In this document: positions 52,969 through 62,580 of the stretch, piece by piece | How the letters are laid out: every line of letters starts with the position of its first letter | How positions within the stretch are numbered: the first letter of the stretch is position 1 | DNA from: Maribacter arcticus | GTDB taxonomy: Bacteria > Bacteroidota > Bacteroidia > Flavobacteriales > Flavobacteriaceae | Length of the DNA stretch: 64,000 nucleotides | Reading direction: 5' to 3' | Assembly: GCF_900167935.1 (NCBI RefSeq) | Contig: NZ_FUYL01000003.1 | Span: 1 to 64,000 of the forward strand | Translations under genes and position numbers: made by a program | The notes under the pieces: generated by a model | Told to the model about the DNA's origin: nothing | The model's database searches: none | Seen by the model: only the letters and a program-made list of their open reading frames with translations

Positions 52969-54483
52969 TTACTTGTTCATTTGTAATAATTCCTCTAAAT
53001 AATCACGTTTATTGGAAAGTCTTGGTATTTTATGCTGCCCTCCAAGTTTATCATTAGCTTTTAACCAATCATAGAATAAATCTTTACGAGCAATATGCAC
53101 CAAGGGTAAGTTTAATGTAATATTATTTAATCGTTTTGCCTCGTAATCAGAATTGAGTGATTTCAATGCATTGTCAAATACACCTACAAACGAATTAAAA
53201 TCTTTTGGCAAGGTTCTAAATTCTATTACCCACTCATGAGCTCCTTTTTCTTTATTAACCATAAAAACAGGTCCGGCAGTATAATCTATAATTTCAGCCT
53301 TGGTTTTAGCACAAGCTATTTTTAACGCTTCCTCGGCATTTTCAATAATCAACTCTTCCCCAAAAACATTAATATGATGTTTGGTACGCCCAGTTACCTT
53401 TATTCGATACGGACTTTTGGAAGTAAACCTAACTGTATCCCCAATTTTATAGCGCCATAAGCCAGAGTTGGTGGTAATGATAATTGCATAATTTTTTCCT
53501 AGTTCAACTTCCCATAACGGAATAGCTTCTTGCTCTAAAGTGCCATAAACATCCATCGGAATAAACTCATAAAAAATACCATAATCTAACATTAGTAAAA
53601 GATCCTCCTCATTATTTCTATCTTGAATAGCAAAAAAACCTTCTGAAGCATTATATATTTCGTAATACCTGAAATTTTCATTTGGAAGTATTTTTTTATA
53701 CTGTTCTTTATAAGGATTAAAGTTTACACCGCCATGAAAGTAAACCTCTAAATTTCCCCATACTTGAAATAAATTCTCCTTACCTGTTTCTTCTAAAACT
53801 TTATTCATCAAAACCAACATCCATGATGGAACACCGGCAAGACTAGTAACATTCTCATGCATACTTTCATGAATAATCGCCATCAGCTTACTCTCCCATT
53901 CACTCATCAAAGAAACCTTATTACTGGGCGTACTACTGTATTCTGCCCATAATGGCATGTTATCGATAAGAATGGCCGATAAATCCCCAAACAAAGAGCC
54001 ATTATCCTCATAGAGCTCTTTACTGCCTCCTAAACGCAGGCTTTTACCTGTAAACAATTGCGAATTTTCATTATTGTTTAAATAAAGACAAAGTAAATCT
54101 TTGCTTGACTTATAATGGCAATCCTCTAAAGCCTCACTACTAACAGGAATAAACTTACTTTTTGCATTTGTGGTTCCACTACTTTTAGCAAACAACTTCA
54201 CCTTAGTAGGCCAAAAAAGATTTTGTTCACCTTTTCGAGTACGCTCAATTATTGGTTCAATTTGTTCATAAGATACTATCGGTAAACGTTCTTTAAATGT
54301 ATTATATGATTCAATAGAATCGAATTCATATTTTCTACCTACTTCAGTGTCTTCTGCAAACTCAAGCAATTGCAATAAAACTTCTTCTTGAACCTCTTCT
54401 GGGTACTTTAAAAAAAGTTCTATCTGATGATATCGCTTCTTCAATAACCAAGAGGCAATGGAATTAAATAAAGGAATTGGCAT
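52969..54483 (-). CDS. GH3 auxin-responsive promoter family (acyl-adenylating) protein
   Basis: A 504-residue member of the ANL superfamily related to plant GH3 acyl-acid amido synthetases. The phosphate loop is LFAKSSGTTNAKSKFIPVS; FRYYEIYNASEGFFAIQD and LWRYKIGDTVRFTSKSPYRI KVTGRTKHHINVFGEELII complete the ATP site and the hinge. In Bacteroidota the substrate is unknown; the plant-hormone name is by homology only. Its start is divergent from the DUF2797 gene. Confidence 0.9.
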   Translation of the reverse strand: MPIPLFNSIASWLLKKRYHQIELFLKYPEEVQEEVLLQLLEFAEDTEVGRKYEFDSIESYNTFKERLPIVSYEQIEPIIERTRKGEQNLFWPTKVKLFAKSSGTTNAKSKFIPVSSEALEDCHYKSSKDLLCLYLNNNENSQLFTGKSLRLGGSKELYEDNGSLFGDLSAILIDNMPLWAEYSSTPSNKVSLMSEWESKLMAIIHESMHENVTSLAGVPSWMLVLMNKVLEETGKENLFQVWGNLEVYFHGGVNFNPYKEQYKKILPNENFRYYEIYNASEGFFAIQDRNNEEDLLLMLDYGIFYEFIPMDVYGTLEQEAIPLWEVELGKNYAIIITTNSGLWRYKIGDTVRFTSKSPYRIKVTGRTKHHINVFGEELIIENAEEALKIACAKTKAEIIDYTAGPVFMVNKEKGAHEWVIEFRTLPKDFNSFVGVFDNALKSLNSDYEAKRLNNITLNLPLVHIARKDLFYDWLKANDKLGGQHKIPRLSNKRDYLEELLQMNK

Positions 54484-54562
54484 TTATCGGTATCTTTGTG
54501 TTGCTAAAAATAGCGTATCTAAGTATCATTTTCAAATTGACTATTCAATAAGCTGACTAAAC

Positions 54563-55357
54563 ATGCAATACGAAGGAGTACTAAAAAAAATGCAAACAGA
54601 AATAGGTCATCCTATACAATATTATATGTTGTTTGAATCTGATTTTCTAAATGTAAATCAAGTCCTCGATAAAAATTTAAAAATAGAATTTATAAAATTT
54701 CAATGTCTAAACTGCGGAAATGACAGACCTATTTACAGACAAGGTTTTTGTAAGACATGTTTCTTTGAAATACCATCTGCTGGAGATTGGATAATGCGTC
54801 CAGAATTGAGCACAGCCCATTTAGACCAAGAAGATAGAGATTTAGTGTATGAGAAAAAAGTGCAATTACAACCACACATCGTCTATTTAGCCAATTCAAG
54901 TAATGTTAAAGTTGGTGTTACCAGAAAAGGCCAAATACCCACAAGGTGGATTGACCAAGGTGCACATGAAGCTATTGAAATCGTAGAAGTACCCAACAGG
55001 TATCTTGCAGGCATTACAGAAGTTGCCTTAAAAAATCATGTTGGTGACAAAACTAATTGGCGTACTATGCTGACCAATAACGTTGTAGATGAGAACCTTA
55101 TAGAATGGCGCGAAAAATTAAAACAATACATTCCAGAAGAAGCACTTCCTTATTATTTAGACAATAAAAGTGAAACCCAGATGGAGTTCCCTGTATTGCA
55201 ATATCCGAGTAAAGTAAAAAGTCTTAACCTTGATAAAACACCTTTATTTGAAGGTAAATTAAAAGGAATAAAAGGGCAGTATCTAATATTCGAAGACAAC
55301 ACCGTATTTAATATTAGAGGCAGTGAGGGTTATTATGTAGGCCTAACAGTTAATTAA
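54563..55357 (+). CDS. DUF2797 family protein
   Basis: A 264-residue cytosolic protein. The N-terminal zinc-ribbon-like CLNCGNDRPIYRQGFCKTC lies near residues 48 to 66. The centre, HIVYLANSSNVKVGVTRKGQ IPTRWIDQGAHEAIEI, resembles a GIY-YIG-like nuclease core, which is the family's usual assignment, although no activity is established. It overlaps the end of the convergent AsmA gene by eight bases. Confidence 0.85.
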   Translation: MQYEGVLKKMQTEIGHPIQYYMLFESDFLNVNQVLDKNLKIEFIKFQCLNCGNDRPIYRQGFCKTCFFEIPSAGDWIMRPELSTAHLDQEDRDLVYEKKVQLQPHIVYLANSSNVKVGVTRKGQIPTRWIDQGAHEAIEIVEVPNRYLAGITEVALKNHVGDKTNWRTMLTNNVVDENLIEWREKLKQYIPEEALPYYLDNKSETQMEFPVLQYPSKVKSLNLDKTPLFEGKLKGIKGQYLIFEDNTVFNIRGSEGYYVGLTVN

Positions 55358-58079
55358 CTGTATCCTTTTTCTTTTTACCTAGCAAACCACCTAAGATATC
55401 TTTCGCTTTTTCTTTTACCACTTCCTTTTCGTTTTTAACAGGAACTGAGTCTTTCTTAACAGTTGCACTATCGCTTGGTTTTTTAGTAGCAAGTATTCCG
55501 CCTAAAATGTCCTTAGCCTTTTGTTTATTCGAAGTTGTATCTTTTTTAATTGAATCTGATTTAGTTTGATTACCACTTAAAATACTACCTATTAAATCTT
55601 TAGCCTTATCGGTACCTTTATTAATAAGTTTCTGCTTTTCTACCTCAATCAATTTTGTCGTTAGTTCTTTTACTCCTGAAGTTAAATCTGTAGTTACTTG
55701 CGGACTATTATATAATCCTCCAATATTAGCAATAACAGGTATTTTCAAATCTGTCAATGCGGTGTCATCAATTTTAGCTATTAATTTAGTGATTTCAGAA
55801 CCTAGATATTTAGCAGGCACCTGCATCGTGGCCTTGTAGTTCAATTTTTTATCGAATGTATGGCTACCATCAATATTTATGGAAATATCCTTATAATTAA
55901 TCGTAAATGGCTTTACAGTAACTATACCATCTTTAAATGAAAGTGATGTTTTTAAGTCTTTTAGGTTTAGTTGTTTTAAATCAATAAAATTCAACTTAGA
56001 AACAAGCGAATTCAATACTGGTGATGATTCCGTACTAATTTCATCAGTCATTAAATCTGCGAACAGATCTCCACTCAAGGATAAAAGATCAGGCAATAAA
56101 TCATCGGTTAAATTACCAGACAACGAAATGTCAGAAGTTAGTTTTCCTTTTAATATTTGCGCTATTGGTGCAATGGTTTGAAACAATTCAATAGAATTGA
56201 ACGTTTCTTGAATACCTAATTGATTTAAGTCTAATTTCATGGCAAAAGTCGAAATCTCATTTTTGGTAGATACTTCTCCATTAAAAGACATTTTACCTCC
56301 GAACAAACCAGAAGACATGTTACTTAAAGTAGCAGTTTCGTCTTTTATCTTTAGAACACCGGTAACATCACTTAAAACAATATCATCATACATTACTTGT
56401 TTGGCGTTGGCATTTATGGTTGCATCAAGAAATGATGGAATTTTAATTTTTTCCGTTTGAACCGTTCCACCACCTTCACCATTACTAGTTGCAGATGTGG
56501 TTTCAGTTTCAGCGACCATAAAATCATTTAAAGCAAACCGCTCAGATTTTAAATTAAAATTCCCTTCAACCTTTTCGTCATTAAACATAAACCCTAAAAG
56601 GTTGTTAATAGTACCCGTTACGTCAAAATCAGTTTTACCTGTTGTACCATTTAAACTATTTAACGTAACTGTTTTCGGATTGAAAGTTAAACTTGCCTTA
56701 GTAAATTTAACGGGGTTCGCCAGTTCTTCAGAATTATATTCAAAATTCGCAACACTTAAATCACCATTAGTGTTCGTTTTCTCATATTGCTTTTTTTCAA
56801 CAGAAGCCATATCGAAAACTGTTGTAATATCTGCTTTTAAAAGACCTTTTAAATCATAACCGGCCGGCACAGGATATGCTTTTGAAATATTAGCCAAGTT
56901 CATCACCCCGTCTACATGAGCCTTTACTTTAGTATTACCCATAAGCTCGGTAATATTAGACGTAAGATTAAACTTGTCTTCATCAATCATAAATGAAGCT
57001 TTATTTATATCTACATAGGTATCTTCTGTAATACCAGTTTTGTTATTTAATTGAATATCAAAAAAGACATTACGCACAGCTTTAGGTAAATCTGGATATT
57101 TGAAAGATGCATTATCCGATTTAATTTCAATATTAAATTTAGGAATGTGAGTATCATCTATAATACCGTTAAAATTACCATTTACAATAAAATCACCCGT
57201 GGTAGTAACATTTTCAATATTCTTAGAATATATTTCTGGCATAACCCCCAAAAAGTTTTTAAAATCTGAAGAAGGGGTTTTAAAGGTTAAATCTATTACT
57301 TGATTTTCATCATTCACAACAACAAAACCATCAAATACTAAAGGAAGCTGATTAACTAGAGCTTCGTTCTTTAAAAAGGAATATTTGTTTTGGTTTAAAT
57401 CTATGCCTATTAAAGCATCTAATTTCACCTTGTTTTTATTCAGATAATTTACACTATCCATTTCAAACGAAACCAAAGCATCGGTATGTGTGTCTAACAC
57501 TGAAGTTGCTAGAGATAAATCGCCTGTTCCTTTATGTTGAAAATCATCTAACTTTAAAGTTATACCCATTGACTTATCTGTATAATAAATTTTAGAGTTT
57601 GAAATCTCATATGATTGTAAATCAAAAGAGAAACCTTCGGCACTATTAGATTCTTCAACCGTTGTGTTTTCTGAAACTACTGTGATATCATAATTGGCAT
57701 TCTCATTTTTATCAAAGACTACATTCAACAATGCACCGTCTAAATAAATATTATTAATAGCAATCGCATCTTCAGTGCCTTTAAACAATTGCATAATGCC
57801 CATTGTTAAATCTAGCGTATTGGCCTTAAACAAAGTATCTCCCTCAAAAGGAGCTTTATTGATTAAAACTACATTTTTAAATTTCACCTCTGCATTAGGA
57901 AAACTGCTAAATAAACTCAAATTTGCATCTGAGAAATCTAGTGTAGCATTCACATTATTATTGACATTATTTTTTATAATATCACCAATTTTTGCCTCTA
58001 AGAAAAAAGGTGCGGCAATTAGCACTGCTATTATCAACAATAGAATTACACCTACAATTTTCAATATTTTCTTACCCAT
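55350..58079 (-). CDS. AsmA family protein with repeated C-terminal tail
   Basis: A 909-residue envelope protein anchored by an N-terminal membrane helix (IVGVILLLIIAVLIAAPFFL). The AsmA opening NVNATLDFSDANLSLFSSFP NAEVKFKNVVLINKAPF is clear, with long beta-rich bridge-like repeats between and DATINANAKQVMYDDIVLSD VTGVLKIKD near the C-terminal part. AsmA proteins link to lipid transport between membranes. The last 80 residues carry three copies of KAKD(L/I)(I/L)G(S/G)(I/L)L spaced by charged segments, an addition outside the family core. Confidence 0.87.
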   Translation of the reverse strand: MGKKILKIVGVILLLIIAVLIAAPFFLEAKIGDIIKNNVNNNVNATLDFSDANLSLFSSFPNAEVKFKNVVLINKAPFEGDTLFKANTLDLTMGIMQLFKGTEDAIAINNIYLDGALLNVVFDKNENANYDITVVSENTTVEESNSAEGFSFDLQSYEISNSKIYYTDKSMGITLKLDDFQHKGTGDLSLATSVLDTHTDALVSFEMDSVNYLNKNKVKLDALIGIDLNQNKYSFLKNEALVNQLPLVFDGFVVVNDENQVIDLTFKTPSSDFKNFLGVMPEIYSKNIENVTTTGDFIVNGNFNGIIDDTHIPKFNIEIKSDNASFKYPDLPKAVRNVFFDIQLNNKTGITEDTYVDINKASFMIDEDKFNLTSNITELMGNTKVKAHVDGVMNLANISKAYPVPAGYDLKGLLKADITTVFDMASVEKKQYEKTNTNGDLSVANFEYNSEELANPVKFTKASLTFNPKTVTLNSLNGTTGKTDFDVTGTINNLLGFMFNDEKVEGNFNLKSERFALNDFMVAETETTSATSNGEGGGTVQTEKIKIPSFLDATINANAKQVMYDDIVLSDVTGVLKIKDETATLSNMSSGLFGGKMSFNGEVSTKNEISTFAMKLDLNQLGIQETFNSIELFQTIAPIAQILKGKLTSDISLSGNLTDDLLPDLLSLSGDLFADLMTDEISTESSPVLNSLVSKLNFIDLKQLNLKDLKTSLSFKDGIVTVKPFTINYKDISINIDGSHTFDKKLNYKATMQVPAKYLGSEITKLIAKIDDTALTDLKIPVIANIGGLYNSPQVTTDLTSGVKELTTKLIEVEKQKLINKGTDKAKDLIGSILSGNQTKSDSIKKDTTSNKQKAKDILGGILATKKPSDSATVKKDSVPVKNEKEVVKEKAKDILGGLLGKKKKDTVN

Positions 58080-58110
58080 GGTATATTTTTATACTATTTT
58101 ATTTAAACTA

Positions 58111-58827
58111 TTATTCTATTATATCTAAGTCCAATTCTTCATTTGGCTTTAGATTAAAACGTTTTCTCATTATATATACGAAGAAATAGAGAAAAGGAGT
58201 GTCAAAGAATGCTATAAAAATCTTAAAAATAAATCCGCTTACCACTAGTCCGAAAAATAGTTCCCATGGTAGTACTTTGAAGACACATAACAGTCCCACA
58301 ACGGTAAACGTGTCTAGAAATTGCGAAAGAAATGTAGAAAAATTATTACGCAACCATAGATACTTTCCTTTGGTCAATTTTTTCCAAAAATGATAAATCG
58401 CAACATCGACATATTGCGCTAATAAATAGGCAATCATTGAAGCTAAAACAGCAATGGGTGATAAAGCAAAAACTTGAGTAAACGTTTGGTCATCTATTGG
58501 TGAAGTGGGTATTGCAGGAGCCACTTCTGCCAACAAAATAATACCCATAGAAAAGAAAGAGGCAAAAATACCGGCAGTGACTATCTGATTTGCCATTTTT
58601 CTACCATATATTTCAGAAATAAGGTCAGTGATTAAAAAGGTTATAGGATAAGGCAAAATACCTACCGAAACCTCAAAAAGCGAAACTCCAAATACCGTAA
58701 AATCACCAAAAGGATTCCAATAAAAAAATTTTTGAAAAATAAGATTCGATACTACTAAGGAGGTAATAAACAGTGCCCCTAAATATAAATAAATACGTTG
58801 TGCTAGTTTCCTATCCTTTAACGTCAT
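58111..58827 (-). CDS. Queuosine precursor transporter (YhhQ family)
   Basis: A 238-residue polytopic protein with about six helices. VSVGILPYPITFLITDLISE IYGRKMANQIV and YLLAQYVDVAIYHFWKKLTK GKYLWLRNNFSTFLSQFLDT are the VUT/YhhQ signature. It imports the queuine precursor preQ1 or preQ0 across the inner membrane; the exact substrate in this host is inferred. It lies three bases from sppA on the same strand. Confidence 0.92.
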   Translation of the reverse strand: MTLKDRKLAQRIYLYLGALFITSLVVSNLIFQKFFYWNPFGDFTVFGVSLFEVSVGILPYPITFLITDLISEIYGRKMANQIVTAGIFASFFSMGIILLAEVAPAIPTSPIDDQTFTQVFALSPIAVLASMIAYLLAQYVDVAIYHFWKKLTKGKYLWLRNNFSTFLSQFLDTFTVVGLLCVFKVLPWELFFGLVVSGFIFKIFIAFFDTPFLYFFVYIMRKRFNLKPNEELDLDIIE

Positions 58828-58830
58828 CGT

Positions 58831-60591
58831 TTATTTGATATCCAAAGCAAAAGGCATTCTTGCCTGTATGCCTTTTTGTTCTTTGAAAGACTTTAACTCT
58901 TTAAGAATCATATAAGCTTCATCGCCAATTTCATTTTTCAGCAGATTATCTTTTAATTGTAAACTAGCGCCTTCTAAATCTTCCATAAAGCGCTCAAAGC
59001 CACTTTTATATCTAGGAAATTTTTTAACACTATAAGACTTTAAAGAAGCGATTTCCGCAGCCGCAGAAATAGCGTCATCTAAATTCCCTAATTCGTCTAC
59101 CAAACCTATTTCCAAAGCCTCAGTACCGCTCCAAACGCGACCTTGAGCAACACTATCTACTTGTGCCATGGTCATATTACGACCTTCAGATACACGTTGT
59201 AAAAATGTTTGGTACGTATCTTCAATACTCTCTTGAATTTGATTTTTAAAACTCTCTTGCATCGGTTCAAACAAAGAATAATCAATGGCATTCTTATTGG
59301 TACCAACCTGTTCTGCATTTATTCCAATATTATCAGCCAATTCTGTTATATTCGGTACAGTACCAAAAACACCAATTGAACCAGTAATTGTAGTTGGCTC
59401 AGCAAATATCTTATCTGCACCTGCAGCTATATAATAACCACCAGATGCTGCTACGTTACCCATAGAGACAATAACTGGCTTTACTTTTTTAGTAAGCGCT
59501 ACTTCCCTCCAAATAATATCTGAAGTCAAAGCACTACCGCCCGGTGAATTAACTCTTAATACAATTGCCTTAACACTTTCATCTTCCCTTGCCTTAATTA
59601 AAGCCTCATTAATAATTCCCTGTCCTATAATATTTGGACCACCTTCCCCATAAAAAATTTCTCCTTGAGCAAAGACAACCGCAATCTTATCATCACCAGA
59701 TTTCAATGTTTTCTTATTGGAGTATTTCACATAATCATCTAATGTGCTAATATTAATATTATCCTCTTTTTTTATATCTAAGGCATTAGACAATTTATTT
59801 TCATATTCATCGTAAAAAACAATATCATCTACAAGCCCCGATTTTTTTGCATATTTAGGTGTTCTACCACCTAAGGTGTCAGCTATACTATTTAAATCAG
59901 ATGCTGAAATGCCTCTTGTATTTGAAATATCGGTCACCATAGAATTCCACAGCGATTGAAGTAATGAAGTCAACTGACTTCTATTTGCCTCACTCATGTT
60001 ATTCTCTAAGTAAGGTTCTACCGCGCTTTTATACTTACCATGGCGAATCACCTCCATTTTAACACCCGATTTTTCCTGTAATTCTTTGAAATAAAGCACT
60101 TCAGTAGATAATCCTTTAAAATCTAACACGCCCACAGGGTTCATAAAAATTGAATCTGCCACACTTGCCAAATAATAATCGCGCTGCATATAAAAATCTG
60201 CATAGGCATAAATAAACTTACCATCAGACTTAAAGTCTTCTAACGCCCCTCTAATTGCTTGTGTTTGCGCCAAGCCAGCAATAATAAAGTTGTTATTAAT
60301 ACTAATACCTTTTATACGTTCATCATTTTTAGCTACTTCAATAGCATGCAAGATTTCATCTAAACCTTGAGACTGTTCAAAAATACCAGCAAATGGATCA
60401 AGCTCATTTGTTCCCGTATAATCTGAAATAGGACGCTGTAACTGAAGCTCTAATATTGAATTGCTTTTCACCGCAACAGTATCTTCGCCACTACTTACAA
60501 GCGTGACAAATATTAAAAACATAACAAATAAGATTCCGAATGCGAATAGGGAACCCAAAATAGAGGCTAAGAAATTTCTCAAAAAATTCAT
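58831..60591 (-). CDS. sppA: Signal peptide peptidase SppA, 67K type
   Basis: A 586-residue membrane-anchored serine/lysine protease that clears cleaved signal peptides. One N-terminal helix (FLASILGSLFAFGILFVMFL IFVTLV) anchors it. The N-terminal half has the catalytic Lys region VEVIRHGKYKSAVEPYL, and the C-terminal half has the nucleophile Ser in PVIVSMGNVAASGGYYIAAG AD. Both tandem halves are present, as in the E. coli 67K form. Confidence 0.93.
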   Translation of the reverse strand: MNFLRNFLASILGSLFAFGILFVMFLIFVTLVSSGEDTVAVKSNSILELQLQRPISDYTGTNELDPFAGIFEQSQGLDEILHAIEVAKNDERIKGISINNNFIIAGLAQTQAIRGALEDFKSDGKFIYAYADFYMQRDYYLASVADSIFMNPVGVLDFKGLSTEVLYFKELQEKSGVKMEVIRHGKYKSAVEPYLENNMSEANRSQLTSLLQSLWNSMVTDISNTRGISASDLNSIADTLGGRTPKYAKKSGLVDDIVFYDEYENKLSNALDIKKEDNINISTLDDYVKYSNKKTLKSGDDKIAVVFAQGEIFYGEGGPNIIGQGIINEALIKAREDESVKAIVLRVNSPGGSALTSDIIWREVALTKKVKPVIVSMGNVAASGGYYIAAGADKIFAEPTTITGSIGVFGTVPNITELADNIGINAEQVGTNKNAIDYSLFEPMQESFKNQIQESIEDTYQTFLQRVSEGRNMTMAQVDSVAQGRVWSGTEALEIGLVDELGNLDDAISAAAEIASLKSYSVKKFPRYKSGFERFMEDLEGASLQLKDNLLKNEIGDEAYMILKELKSFKEQKGIQARMPFALDIK

Positions 60592-60663
60592 GCAAATCTT
60601 TCTTTTAAATAGTTAACAAAGATAACTAATGTGAATATGTTTTAGTTATTTTGTCCCAATATT

Positions 60664-61806
60664 ATGGGAGTGTACAAAACAGCATATTTATCTATTGGAA
60701 GTAATTTAGGAAACAGGGAACTTCTATTACAAAAAGCTATTTTCGAAATAGGAAAGAAAGCCGGAGAAATTAGACAGGTCTCCGCTATTTATGAAACACC
60801 TTCATGGGGTTTTGAAGCAGAAGATTTTTTAAATGCATGTTTAGAAATTCAAACATTATTAACACCAGAAAACCTGTTAGCTACAATTTTAGAAATTGAA
60901 GCAAACTTTGGTAGACTAAGAAATAATAGTGAAGGCTATCAAAGCAGAACACTCGACATTGACATTATCTACTATGAAAAGGAAGTTATTAGAACACCGA
61001 GTTTAACCATACCGCATCCTAAACTTCAAGACCGTAAATTTATTTTAAAGCCTTTGGCAGATATCTCGCCACAATTCTATCACCCCATTTTTAATAAGGA
61101 CACAAGAAATCTATTACAAGAATGCAAAGATAAAAGCATCCTTACTAAAAGAACCATAAAACTCTTCATAAACCGACATTCACTTTTTGCCAGTTTTAAT
61201 TATTTGGCTATTGAAGGTAACATTGGCGCTGGTAAAACAACCTTAGCAACAAAAATTTCTGATGATTTTAATGCTAAATTAATATTGGAACGATTTGCCG
61301 AAAATCCGTTTCTACCTAGTTTTTATGAGGACCAAGCTAGGTATGCTTTTCCGCTAGAGATGTCTTTTTTGGCCGATCGCTATCAACAATTTACAGAAGA
61401 CACAAATCAGCTTGACCTCTTTAAAAGTTTTATGGTGAGCGATTATGACATATACAAATCATTAATTTTCGCAAAGGTCACCTTGCAGCAAAACGAATTT
61501 GAGCTTTACCGCAAAGTTTTCAATTTCATGTACAAGGAGGTTAAAAAACCAAGAATATACGTTTATCTGTACCAAACCACAGAACGACTTTTAGAGCAAA
61601 TAAAAAAGCGTGGTAGAGATTATGAACAAAATATTGAACTCTCTTACCTTGAACGAATAAATAGAGGTTATTTTGACTTTCTAAAGACCTATCCTAAAGA
61701 AAATCAACTAGTTATAGATGTAAGTAATTTAGATTTCGTGAGCCATAATAGAGATTATGAAACTATTTTAACTAAGATTGAAGATTTCGCATTATCATCA
61801 CTATAA
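60664..61806 (+). CDS. FolK / deoxynucleoside kinase fusion
   Basis: A 380-residue fusion. Residues 1 to about 160 are 2-amino-4-hydroxy-6-hydroxymethyldihydropteridine diphosphokinase (SIGSNLGNRELLLQKAI, then SRTLDIDIIYY at 95 to 104 and PHPKLQDRKFILKPL), a folate-pathway step. Residues about 178 to 380 are a deoxynucleoside kinase (P-loop GNIGAGKT at 185 to 192, LERFAENPFLPSFYED, LADRYQQF, the lid-like KKRGRDYEQN). The two activities supply folate and dNMPs for DNA precursors. The domain join is short and both cores look intact, so it is a true fusion rather than a frameshift artefact. Confidence 0.92.
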   Translation: MGVYKTAYLSIGSNLGNRELLLQKAIFEIGKKAGEIRQVSAIYETPSWGFEAEDFLNACLEIQTLLTPENLLATILEIEANFGRLRNNSEGYQSRTLDIDIIYYEKEVIRTPSLTIPHPKLQDRKFILKPLADISPQFYHPIFNKDTRNLLQECKDKSILTKRTIKLFINRHSLFASFNYLAIEGNIGAGKTTLATKISDDFNAKLILERFAENPFLPSFYEDQARYAFPLEMSFLADRYQQFTEDTNQLDLFKSFMVSDYDIYKSLIFAKVTLQQNEFELYRKVFNFMYKEVKKPRIYVYLYQTTERLLEQIKKRGRDYEQNIELSYLERINRGYFDFLKTYPKENQLVIDVSNLDFVSHNRDYETILTKIEDFALSSL

Positions 61807-61897
61807 CGCAATATATTGTGTTATTTCTTGCGTAAATGAAAAGGATTTACTTTATTGTACCAGCATAAGTGCAACTAACTAACTCAAACTATACTTG

Positions 61898-61926
61898 AAA
61901 ACCTGGTCATTGACCAGGTTTTTTTA
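61898..61926. terminator. Terminator between the FolK-kinase fusion and the RNA methyltransferase
   Basis: AAAACCTGGTC-ATT-GACCAGGTTTTTTT: a strong stem followed by seven T on the + strand. It overlaps the stop of the convergent methyltransferase gene by a few bases. Confidence 0.85.
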
Positions 61927-62454
61927 TGCATTTAATTTATTCCAGCAATCCCAAACTACAACACCAACACTTACCGAAATATTTAAAGAGTGCTTTGTTC
62001 CAAACTGGGGAATTTCTAAAATCTCATCACTTGCTGAAACTACATTTTGTGCAACACCTTTCACTTCGTTACCAAAGATCAAAACCTGTTTTTCATCCTT
62101 CGCGGGAATATATTTATTTAATTGAGTCGCATTCTCAGCTTGTTCTACCGATATCACATGACATCCTTCAGTTTTTAACTTCTCAACTAAATCAATAGTC
62201 TCAGACACATACTCCCAATCAACACTTTCGGTAGCTCCCAAAGCAGTTTTATGAATATCTTTATGAGGAGGCGTAGCGGTTATGCCGCACAAGTATATTT
62301 TTTCAACCAAAAAAGCGTCTGCTGTTCTAAAAACCGAACCTATATTATTCAAACTACGAATATTGTCTAAAACAATAATTATCGGAGTCTTACCAGCAAG
62401 TTTAAATTCTTCTACACCCTTTCTATCAAGCTCCTCATTTCGTAGTTTCCTCAT
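61924..62454 (-). CDS. SpoU/TrmH-type RNA 2'-O-methyltransferase
   Basis: A 176-residue SPOUT-fold enzyme. Motif 1 is VLDNIRSLNNIGSVFRTADA F with the catalytic Arg; motif 2 is QVLIFGNEVKGVAQNVVSAS DEILEIPQFG; motif 3 is SLNISVSVGVVVWDCW, the SAM-binding knot. The short N-terminus (MRKLRNEELDRKG) lacks the extra RNA-binding domain of larger TrmH proteins. Target tRNA or rRNA site unknown. Confidence 0.9.
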   Translation of the reverse strand: MRKLRNEELDRKGVEEFKLAGKTPIIIVLDNIRSLNNIGSVFRTADAFLVEKIYLCGITATPPHKDIHKTALGATESVDWEYVSETIDLVEKLKTEGCHVISVEQAENATQLNKYIPAKDEKQVLIFGNEVKGVAQNVVSASDEILEIPQFGTKHSLNISVSVGVVVWDCWNKLNA

Positions 62455-62580
62455 GCTTTTATTTAATTTTTAGCAGCAAATTAATGTGATAAACTTATCC
62501 GCAAATATCAACAATGATTTAAAATCGATGGATAAAATCATACTTTCGTATAGATACAAAATTAATGAGATAAAGATAAA

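Noticed and set aside
61926-62198. Plus-strand ORF of 90 residues
   Set aside because: Opposite the SpoU-type methyltransferase gene, whose three motifs are clear.
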